A stretch of DNA of 6,650 nucleotides from Bacteroidales bacterium (GTDB lineage: Bacteria > Bacteroidota > Bacteroidia > Bacteroidales > WCHB1-69). The notes below the pieces were generated by a model. It did no database searches and had not been told where the DNA came from. It saw nothing but the letters and a program-made list of their open reading frames with translations. The stretch spans positions 1 through 6,650 of the forward strand of contig JAAYRN010000288.1 in NCBI GenBank assembly GCA_012518765.1, in the 5' to 3' direction. The position numbers were made by a program, and so were the translations under genes. Below, piece by piece: positions 1 to 5,803 of the stretch (positions are counted from its first letter, which is position 1; every line of letters starts with the position of its first letter).

Positions 1-1859
1 ACTTCTTTAGCACGATTATCCGATAGGATTAGATTATCTTTTCGTTGCCCGATATTATCTGTATGTCCTTGTATTTGAATGTGTATACTTGGATTGTCGT
101 TTAAAAACTCCAACAATACTTCTATTACATTTTTCGATTGTTCGGTTAGTTCCGATGAGTTGGTTTCAAAGTAAATGTCATTGATTTTGTAGGAATGTCC
201 AACTTCTATGGCTTCTAATTTTATATTTTTATCTTTAATTTCTCGTATTCCATCGGAGATTAATTCTTTAGAAGCAATATATTGTAGGTCATATACAGAG
301 CCTTCTTGTTTGGCTGATAACACATAGTCGTGTTTTGTATCGGAAATAATAAAGGCATATTTTCCAGTGTTTCTGTCTACATTAACGGCGTCTATTTTTT
401 TATTGTCTACGTTTTGTATTTGCATGCGAATGTCGGCTGCATTGTCGGGTTCAAAATCAACTTTTCCTTTGACAAGCAGTACTTTATTAGGGCGTGCTTC
501 TTCGTGTAGTTCAAATTCACAAATGTCGTGATTGTTTGAAAATCGGTTGGTTACAAAATAGGCTTTGTCGCCCAGTGTGCTTACAAAAAAACCCACATCG
601 TCTTCTTCGGAATTAATGGGGTATCCTATATTCACGGGTTTACTCCATTTTCCATTTTCGTTTAATCGTGAGATGAAAATATCGTAACCGCCAATTCCAG
701 GATGTCCTGTTGATGAAAAGTATAGGGTTTTATTATCGCTGTGTAGGTAGGGAGTTTTTTCGTTTTGCGGTGTATTTATAGGTCTTCCAATGTTTTGGGC
801 AGGTCGCCAATTTCCATTGGCATCGCGTGTTGAGATGTAAATATCATAGTTTCTTATGCTATCTATTCCGTTGGGTCTGTCGCTTGTAAATAATAGAATT
901 TGCCCGTCGTGGCTAATGCAAGCCTGTGATTCCCAGGTATCATCTCTATTTATGTTTTTTCCTAAATTAACTCCAGCAGTCCATTCCCCATTGATGTATT
1001 CGGAGTAATATAGGTCGCAGTTATAGTATTGTTGATCAAATATAAATATATCTTCACACTTGGTGTATACTAAATATTTGTTGTCTACAGTTACTGTGGG
1101 ACTTCCTTCGCCCTTGCTTATATTAAAAGGATAAGGCATGGGTTTTCCTACATCAAAGTTTTTATCGCTTTGTCGTTCACTTATCATGAAAAATTCTTTA
1201 AATTCTTTGTTGGTTTTTCCTCCATAACGTTGTGGAACATCGACTAATGAGCGGCGAGTGAATAACAAAAAATCATTATCGGGTGATATGGTAGCTAAAT
1301 ATTCTTCGTCGCTTGTGCTTACGTTGGGGACGGGTTGGGGGTTGAAGGGAACGGGATTGTTGTATAAATTGTGGTATAGTTCGGCGTAAGGTATCAAATA
1401 CTCAGCCGTTTCCTTGTCTTTGGGGTTGATTCTGTCGGTGTTTTCTAAAAATTTCTCGAATGCAACAACAGCTTGTTCGTACATTTCAATGGTGTAATAA
1501 ATTCTTCCCATTTGAAAATAAATGGCTAAATTGTATTCGGGACATAATTGGACTACTTTCTCAAAATACTCTAAAACTTTTACATATAAATTATCTATTT
1601 CGTTGGGTTCTTTTTCTATTTTTCTGACTACTTGCATACCTAATTGATAGTAGGGTGCAGCCCAATCATCTTGAATTTCAATAACTTCTTTATATAATCG
1701 CGTAGCTTTGGAGTTTTCTCCTTTTTGGGCAGCCTTTCTTGCTTTGTTGTAGGTTTTTTGAGCTTTTTTGTCTATTTCTACTTCACAAGGGCTTATTCTT
1801 TGTGCAGTTATAGTATTAGTAATCAATAAAAATAAAAAAAGATACAGGTATTTATTCAT
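1..1859 (-). CDS. PorE-like OmpA-family envelope protein (TPR, beta-propeller, OmpA), C-terminus cut by window edge
   Basis: The frame is open from an ATG at 1857-1859 to the left edge, showing 619 complete residues. Residues 1-20 are a signal peptide (MNKYLYLFLFLLITNTITAQ) with no lipobox. About 30-165 are helical and TPR-like. About 183-450 hold five propeller-type repeats of the PD40 kind, with SPD/HDG/SDN turns followed by LLFT, LYFSS or AYFVTN strands near residues 194, 265, 318, 375 and 431. About 458-535 resemble a carboxypeptidase regulatory-like domain. From 557 on is an OmpA-like domain with GHTDN (598-602) and NRAKEV (615-620), which supply the Asp and Arg that bind diaminopimelate in peptidoglycan. 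This order is that of PorE, a T9SS component of Porphyromonas gingivalis (established knowledge). Bacteroidota carry several paralogues with this order, so PorE itself is an inference. Roughly 45-50 residues are probably missing. It is divergent from the methyltransferase gene. Confidence 0.88.
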   Translation of the reverse strand, partial: MNKYLYLFLFLLITNTITAQRISPCEVEIDKKAQKTYNKARKAAQKGENSKATRLYKEVIEIQDDWAAPYYQLGMQVVRKIEKEPNEIDNLYVKVLEYFEKVVQLCPEYNLAIYFQMGRIYYTIEMYEQAVVAFEKFLENTDRINPKDKETAEYLIPYAELYHNLYNNPVPFNPQPVPNVSTSDEEYLATISPDNDFLLFTRRSLVDVPQRYGGKTNKEFKEFFMISERQSDKNFDVGKPMPYPFNISKGEGSPTVTVDNKYLVYTKCEDIFIFDQQYYNCDLYYSEYINGEWTAGVNLGKNINRDDTWESQACISHDGQILLFTSDRPNGIDSIRNYDIYISTRDANGNWRPAQNIGRPINTPQNEKTPYLHSDNKTLYFSSTGHPGIGGYDIFISRLNENGKWSKPVNIGYPINSEEDDVGFFVSTLGDKAYFVTNRFSNNHDICEFELHEEARPNKVLLVKGKVDFEPDNAADIRMQIQNVDNKKIDAVNVDRNTGKYAFIISDTKHDYVLSAKQEGSVYDLQYIASKELISDGIREIKDKNIKLEAIEVGHSYKINDIYFETNSSELTEQSKNVIEVLLEFLNDNPSIHIQIQGHTDNIGQRKDNLILSDNRAKE

Positions 1860-2019
1860 GCGATTATATTTATTCTTTTAAAAGCATTTGCTATATTTTG
1901 AGTTCTATTTTTCTAACGGTAAAATTTATATGCGAATATAACGTTTTTTTTGTGATTTTGTTATGTTTTTAGCTTGTATTTTAAAGCATAATTTTCATAA
2001 AAATAAATATTCTGTATCT
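1860..2019. other. Divergent intergenic region
   Basis: This AT-rich spacer lies between the starts of the PorE-like gene (minus) and the methyltransferase gene (plus). It should hold promoters for both, but I find no complete TTG / TAnnTTTG pair on either strand, only partial matches such as TATATTCG on the minus strand. The first 57 bases of an in-frame N-terminal extension of the methyltransferase (from 1963) also fall here and are judged non-coding. Confidence 0.5.
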
Positions 2020-2718
2020 ATGTTTACATTTAAACGTTTTTCATTATCAGACAATAATAGCACTTTAAAAATAGGCACCGATGCTGTGTTGTTAGGAGCG
2101 TGGGCAAGGGTAGATAATGCGGGGCTGGTATTGGATATAGGCTGTGGTTGTGGGGTAATAGCATTGATGCTTGCTCAGTGTTCCAATGCTTCGATTTTGG
2201 GCATAGATATAGACGAAAATTCGATTTTGGAAGCTAAACAAAACGCAAAGTTTTCACCTTGGAGTCAGCGTGTTCAATTTCAATGTATTGCTATACAGGA
2301 TTTTCAACAAATTTCTCATAACAAATTTGATTGCATTGTTTGTAATCCACCTTATTTTGAACAGTCGTTGAAGTCGCCTTTTGCCCATAAAAATTTAAGT
2401 AAACACACCGATACACTTTCCTACAAGGAGCTTTTACAAGGTGTAAACCAATTGTTAAGTCCCCAAGGAGTTTTTTATGTAATCCTGCCCTCGCAAAGCT
2501 ACGATAAATGGCTACAGATTTGCCACCAAGAGAAGCTTTATGTGTCAAGATGTTGTTTTGTGAAATCAATTTCTCATAAAAAACACAATCGTGTGATGTG
2601 TGCTGTAGTAAAATTTAAAACTAATATAAAGTTTGAAACTCTTTGTATTAGAGAGGATAAAGATACTTACTCCTCCGACTATATACAGTTGACTAAGGAG
2701 TTTTATTTGAAGTTTTGA
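2020..2718 (+). CDS. trmN: tRNA1(Val) (adenine(37)-N6)-methyltransferase, TrmN6/YfiC family
   Basis: This is a SAM-dependent methyltransferase predicted to form m6A at position 37 of tRNA1(Val), next to the anticodon, in the cytoplasm. Counted from the chosen start (232 aa), the family block GTDAVLLGAWA is at 19-29. SAM-binding motif I (VLDIGCGCG) is at about 37-45, the acidic motif II (GIDIDEN) near 61-67, and the catalytic NPPY of N6-adenine methyltransferases at 109-112. Length fits the family. The frame also has an ATG at 1963 that would add 19 residues. I prefer 2020 because the protein then opens with MFTFKRFSL, matching the F-x-FKxF opening usual in this family, while the extra residues look like unconserved AT-rich spacer. 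No Shine-Dalgarno sequence decides the start, as is usual in Bacteroidota. The substrate is inferred from family membership. Confidence 0.87.
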   Translation: MFTFKRFSLSDNNSTLKIGTDAVLLGAWARVDNAGLVLDIGCGCGVIALMLAQCSNASILGIDIDENSILEAKQNAKFSPWSQRVQFQCIAIQDFQQISHNKFDCIVCNPPYFEQSLKSPFAHKNLSKHTDTLSYKELLQGVNQLLSPQGVFYVILPSQSYDKWLQICHQEKLYVSRCCFVKSISHKKHNRVMCAVVKFKTNIKFETLCIREDKDTYSSDYIQLTKEFYLKF

Positions 2719-2746
2719 TTTTTTATTTTAGAAAAGTAAAAAAATG

Positions 2747-2777
2747 TTGTTACGTATCATTATTTTTAGTACTTTTG
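2747..2777 (+). promoter_or_regulatory. Bacteroidota-type promoter of rplU-rpmA
   Basis: TTG at 2747-2749 is followed after 20 bp by TACTTTTG at 2770-2777, a full match to the Bacteroidota -7 consensus TAnnTTTG with a usual -33/-7 spacing. Transcription would begin near 2783-2786, giving a leader of only about 30 nt before the rplU ATG. That leaves little room for a structured autoregulatory leader. The purine run GAAGGA at 2791-2796 is 20 nt from the ATG, too far to act as a normal ribosome binding site. Confidence 0.72.
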
Positions 2778-2816
2778 CAGACTAAATTTTGAAGGAAAAA
2801 TAAAACATACTTAAAC

Positions 2817-3128
2817 ATGTACGCAATTGTAGAAATAGCAGGGCAACAATTTAAGGTTGAAAAAGATAACAAAATCTTTGTTCACCGCCTGAATGCTGAA
2901 GAAGGAGCTAAAATAGAGTTCGATAAAGTACTATTAGTCGATAACGATGGAAAAGTGAAAGTAGGAATGCCTTTTGTAGATGGAGCTAAAGTTTCAGCTA
3001 CTGTACTTACACATTTAAAAGGAGATAAAGTTCTTGTTTTCAAGAAAAAACGTAGAAAAGGTTATCAAAAATTAAACGGACACCGTCAACATTTAACTCA
3101 AATAGAGATCAATCAAATTGATGGTTAA
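2817..3128 (+). CDS. rplU: 50S ribosomal protein L21
   Basis: This is L21 of the large ribosomal subunit, which binds 23S rRNA. The 103 residues are the normal full length. The start MYAIVEIAGQQFKVE is typical of the family, and the basic C-terminal signature at 76-96, with KKKRRKGYQKLNGHRQ at its core, is intact. The ATG at 2817 is the only sensible start. It is the first gene of the conserved rplU-rpmA pair, with a strong promoter about 40 bp upstream and rpmA 36 bp downstream. Nothing is odd about it. Confidence 0.98.
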   Translation: MYAIVEIAGQQFKVEKDNKIFVHRLNAEEGAKIEFDKVLLVDNDGKVKVGMPFVDGAKVSATVLTHLKGDKVLVFKKKRRKGYQKLNGHRQHLTQIEINQIDG

Positions 3129-3164
3129 TTTAACTTAGTAATAAACGCTTAAATCAATATAGTT

Positions 3165-3431
3165 ATGGCACACAAAAAAGGAGTAGGAAGCTCGCAAAAC
3201 GGTCGAGAATCCGAAAGCAAACGTTTGGGTATTAAAATTTTTGGCGGTCAATTAGCTATTGCTGGAAATATTATCGTACGCCAACGAGGAACCGTACACA
3301 ACGCTGGAGAAAATGTAGGAATGGGTAAAGACCACACTCTATTTGCTTTAGCTGACGGTGTAGTTACTTATAAGAAAAAAACAAACGGCAGATCGTACGT
3401 ATCTGTAATACCTAAAACTGAAGAGAACTAA
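3165..3431 (+). CDS. rpmA: 50S ribosomal protein L27
   Basis: This is L27, whose N-terminal tail reaches the peptidyl-transferase centre of the large subunit. The 88 residues match the family. The opening MAHKKGVGSSQNGRESESKR and the block GIKIFGGQ are the conserved N-terminal half. RQRGTVHNAGENVGMGKDHTLFAL follows in pieces at about 39-62. There is no extra N-terminal peptide ahead of AHKKG of the type cleaved by Prp protease in Firmicutes, so the start needs only methionine removal. It is co-transcribed with rplU and closed by the hairpin that begins 31 bp after its stop. Confidence 0.98.
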   Translation: MAHKKGVGSSQNGRESESKRLGIKIFGGQLAIAGNIIVRQRGTVHNAGENVGMGKDHTLFALADGVVTYKKKTNGRSYVSVIPKTEEN

Positions 3432-3462
3432 TTTTCAACATTTGTTATAGCAATTTAAATCT

Positions 3463-3497
3463 AAAACTGCACTGATTTTTACTTTGGTGCAGTTTTT
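3463..3497 (+). terminator. Hairpin terminator after rpmA
   Basis: AAAACTGCAC (3463-3472) pairs perfectly with GTGCAGTTTT (3487-3496) across a 14 nt loop, and the right arm runs into TTTTTGTT. The 10 bp stem with a U tract fits an intrinsic terminator of the rplU-rpmA transcript. The left arm is A-rich, so the same hairpin has a short U tract on the other strand too, but no minus-strand gene lies just to its right to need it. Confidence 0.8.
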
Positions 3498-3537
3498 GTT
3501 GTATAGTAGTGTTAATCATTAAAAAAAACATGTAATT

Positions 3538-4254
3538 ATGAAACGTTTTATATTATCTTTGTTTAGTTTGTTTGCAATTGTAGCCTTGCAATCGCAATCG
3601 TTGGAATTGTATCATGACGATATTTTGTTAAATCCTAACGATACTATATTTGTGGAGGTAACTCCCGATGTAATGGATCAGCAAATGGTAAAGGTGAAAA
3701 ATACGGCAAATGAATCAAAAAGTGTAAAAATTAAAAAGTATGAGTTATACTTAAACGGTGATGCCGAAGTAACTTTTTGTTGGTTAGAGTGTTATCCATC
3801 TTCTACAATGCTTAGCCCCGATGCTATAGAAATAGAATCGGGAGGAGTAGACGAAAGTTTTGCTTCAGATTTCTTGACCAATGACAAGGGGATTTCTTAC
3901 GTATTGTATACTTTCTTTGACGAAAACGATGAGACTGATTCCGTAAGTTTATATTTTGTTTACGACTGTCCCATATCTTCCATTGCCTCTGTTGAAAATA
4001 CGTATAAGTTAAGTGCTTATCCAAATCCTGCAAAAAATAAAATATCATTTAATTACAGTGTAAATCAAGATAAGGACGTATTTTTACGTGTTTACTCTAT
4101 CACTGGACAGTTGCTTTATCAAGAGTCTTTAGGATATAGTAAGAAAGATGTTACAACTTTAAATCTTGATGGTTGGGATTCAGGAATATATATATATTCC
4201 TTGGAGTATGATAATCAAAAAATAGTTTCTAAGAAATTTATTGTTACTCAATAG
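3538..4254 (+). CDS. Small secreted protein with T9SS type A C-terminal sorting domain
   Basis: The 238 residues open with a signal peptide (about 1-20, MKRFILSLFSLFAIVALQSQ) for Sec export. The mature N-terminal part, about 21-150, is unrecognised. It looks like all-beta, Ig-like material with three cysteines (C81, C85, C144). Residues 158-238 are a clear T9SS type A sorting domain: YPNPA at 161-165, the VYSITGQLLY block at 185-194, SGIYIYSLE at 215-223 and a KKFIV tail at 232-236. Family knowledge says such domains direct proteins through the T9SS outer-membrane pore, after which they are cleaved and the cargo is released or anchored at the surface. The gene stands alone after the rpmA terminator. 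No complete Bacteroidota promoter is evident in the 40 bp upstream. Its last 11 bases overlap the end of the converging RluA-family gene. The biological role is unknown. Confidence 0.85.
   Translation: MKRFILSLFSLFAIVALQSQSLELYHDDILLNPNDTIFVEVTPDVMDQQMVKVKNTANESKSVKIKKYELYLNGDAEVTFCWLECYPSSTMLSPDAIEIESGGVDESFASDFLTNDKGISYVLYTFFDENDETDSVSLYFVYDCPISSIASVENTYKLSAYPNPAKNKISFNYSVNQDKDVFLRVYSITGQLLYQESLGYSKKDVTTLNLDGWDSGIYIYSLEYDNQKIVSKKFIVTQ
4182..4201. repeat. 20 bp perfect AT-rich palindrome inside the sorting-domain coding region
   Basis: AGGAATATAT is followed directly by ATATATTCCT, a perfect self-complementary 20-mer. It encodes the conserved GIYIY segment of the sorting domain, so codon choice for alternating Ile and Tyr may explain it. 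No U tract follows on either strand. It lies about 43 nt past the RluA-family stop on the minus strand, so a role in ending that transcript is possible but not shown. Confidence 0.4.
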
Positions 4255-4927
4255 TTTTCTCAAAAAACATCCATAGCTTATCTTCTGGAACGGGAGCTTC
4301 TATGTGTATGTTTTCCAAAGAAACGGGATGTATAAACGATATACTTTTGGCGTGCAGCGATATAGATGCATCTTTATTGGAGCGAGGAAAACCGTATTTT
4401 AAATCTCCCTTTATGGGACTTCCTATGGCTGAAAGTTGCACCCTGATTTGGTGGTGTCGTCCTGTAATTAGTTTTACTTCCAATAAATAATACGTATCTG
4501 AAGAGGCTAATAATCTGTAATTTAATTCGGCACGCAGGTAGCCTGTTTTTTCTTTAGGTGATGCAATACTTTTGTTGATTTTGTTATTTTTACGTAAGTA
4601 ATGAATCAGTGTATCTTCTTGTTTTTCAGGATTATTTTTTACAATAGCCCAATAGGATTTATCCACTTTTTGATCCCTAAACAAGGCATTCATACGCGTT
4701 AAGGCTTTGGAGGTTTTGGCAAATAAAACCACACCGCTCACGGGCTGGTCAATGCGGTGGATGACACCGCAAAAAACATTGCCTTTTTTATTATAAGTTG
4801 TTTTTAAATAGCTTTTTACCTTTTCGTTTAAGGGTATTTTGCCTGTTTTATCACCTTGTACAAGATCGCCGCTTATTTTATTGACAGCAATCAGATGATT
4901 GTCTTCGTACAAAATAGATAAGTTCAT
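4244..4927 (-). CDS. RluA-family RNA pseudouridine synthase
   Basis: This enzyme is predicted to convert uridine to pseudouridine in rRNA or tRNA. The catalytic motif is HRIDQPVSG at 57-65, with D60 as the nucleophilic Asp; the usual RluA form is HRLDxxTSG, and the PVSG variant is common in Bacteroidota homologues as I recall them. Other conserved blocks are YWAIV (92-96), TGRHHQIRVQLS (155-166), IKGDLKYG (172-179) and LHA (191-193). The 227 residues begin directly with the catalytic domain (ILYEDNHLIAVNK), so there is no N-terminal S4 RNA-binding domain, as in RluA, TruC and many short members. The target uridine cannot be told from sequence. The ATG at 4925-4927 lies 5 bp after the LytM-like gene, suggesting co-transcription. 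Its 3' end overlaps the converging gene by 11 bp. Confidence 0.9.
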   Translation of the reverse strand: MNLSILYEDNHLIAVNKISGDLVQGDKTGKIPLNEKVKSYLKTTYNKKGNVFCGVIHRIDQPVSGVVLFAKTSKALTRMNALFRDQKVDKSYWAIVKNNPEKQEDTLIHYLRKNNKINKSIASPKEKTGYLRAELNYRLLASSDTYYLLEVKLITGRHHQIRVQLSAIGSPIKGDLKYGFPRSNKDASISLHAKSISFIHPVSLENIHIEAPVPEDKLWMFFEKTIE

Positions 4928-4932
4928 GGAAG

Positions 4933-5793
4933 TTAGAATAAAATATAGTTTTCAGGATTGACGGGTTTTCCTTCTATCCACAGTTCAAAGTAAACTTGCT
5001 TGGAAGTGGGAGAAACTTTGGCTATGATTTGACTTTCTTTGATAAAATCGCCTGTTTCTACAATGGGTGTTCCTTTGTATTTATAAATACTTACGGTATT
5101 GTTTGGGTGTTGTAAAATTATAATATCGTCAAAATGAGTTGTTTTGTCAATAGATAAAACACTGCCCGAAGCAATGGCATGTAGCTTGTCTCCGGCATTG
5201 TTTGTTAGGGTAATACCGTATTGATTATCGGCTAAGTTAAATTTACTTTCGATACTACCTATATAAGGAACAAAAAACGGAGTATGTATGCTGGATTTGC
5301 TTTTTGCAATTTTTATATTGCCTTTTTGTTTGTCTACTTTGGATTGTAACTCTATTTGCATCAACATACTATCTTCTTTTGAGAAGGCAAATTCGCTGCT
5401 TTTTATTTTTTCAGGTTCTTTGATATGAAAAGCGAGGGTGTCGGCATCAAAATTTTCGTCAACAAAAAGATTTTGAATGTTTTTTCTATACACATCGTAG
5501 GTGGTTATGCTTTGTTGCAAAGAGTCGACTTGGGATTGTAGTAAAATAATTTTTCGTTCGTGCTGTCTGCTCCCATAGCCCGGAATATACTCTTTGAGAG
5601 GCGTTACAGTAATCAGTGCTATGGTTAAAATGATTAACACCAAAATAGAAATGGTGGTAAAAACAAAAACAGTCAAAGGGGAAATTTCAGTGGAAAATTT
5701 TTCTTCGAACGTATTTCGATTCATGATAACAAGTTTTAGTTTTTCTCTAAAACTTTGCCTAAAATCTTTTTTAAAAAAGTTTTTTATTTTCAA
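4933..5793 (-). CDS. Membrane-anchored degenerate LytM/M23 domain protein
   Basis: The 286 residues begin with a basic cytoplasmic stretch (1-37), one transmembrane helix (about 40-63) and a short coiled-coil-like region (about 76-105). A linker leads to a LytM-like domain at about 172-286. The fold is recognisable from YGITLTN (192-198), the GSVLSID strand (210-216), TGDFIKESQIIAKVS (247-261) and YFELWIEGKPVNPENYI (268-284). The zinc ligands are gone: the usual HYGVD reads QYGIT (H to Q191, D to T195) and the usual HLHFE reads QVYFE (H to Q266 and Y268). It is therefore predicted not to cut peptidoglycan and may act as a scaffold or regulator, as degenerate LytM proteins such as EnvC do. The segment KLVIMNRNTFEEKFS ahead of the helix resembles Bacteroidota homologues, so I keep the full start at 5793 rather than Met24. 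It sits 10 bp after the upstream gene. Confidence 0.85.
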   Translation of the reverse strand: MKIKNFFKKDFRQSFREKLKLVIMNRNTFEEKFSTEISPLTVFVFTTISILVLIILTIALITVTPLKEYIPGYGSRQHERKIILLQSQVDSLQQSITTYDVYRKNIQNLFVDENFDADTLAFHIKEPEKIKSSEFAFSKEDSMLMQIELQSKVDKQKGNIKIAKSKSSIHTPFFVPYIGSIESKFNLADNQYGITLTNNAGDKLHAIASGSVLSIDKTTHFDDIIILQHPNNTVSIYKYKGTPIVETGDFIKESQIIAKVSPTSKQVYFELWIEGKPVNPENYILF

Positions 5794-5803
5794 TGTTTAG
5801 TAT

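Noticed and set aside
1963..2019. N-terminal extension of the methyltransferase from an upstream ATG
   Set aside because: The 19 extra residues do not look like the family, and the protein starting at 2020 opens with the expected MFTFKRF block.
1860..2019. Promoters in the divergent spacer
   Set aside because: Only partial matches to TAnnTTTG occur and none has a well-placed TTG, so no specific site can be supported.
2291..2569. Open minus-strand frame of 92 codons inside the methyltransferase gene
   Set aside because: It lies wholly within a well-supported gene on the other strand and has no recognisable motif. The same reasoning removes open frames at 3824-4048, 4302-4490, 5594-5800 and 5982-6164.
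2791..2796. GAAGGA as a Shine-Dalgarno site for rplU
   Set aside because: It is 20 nt from the ATG, well beyond working distance, and Bacteroidota generally do not rely on such sites.
5722..5724. Met24 as the start of the LytM-like protein
   Set aside because: The residues just before Met24 (KLKLVIM) belong to a segment I recall as conserved in Bacteroidota homologues, so the longer start at 5793 is kept.
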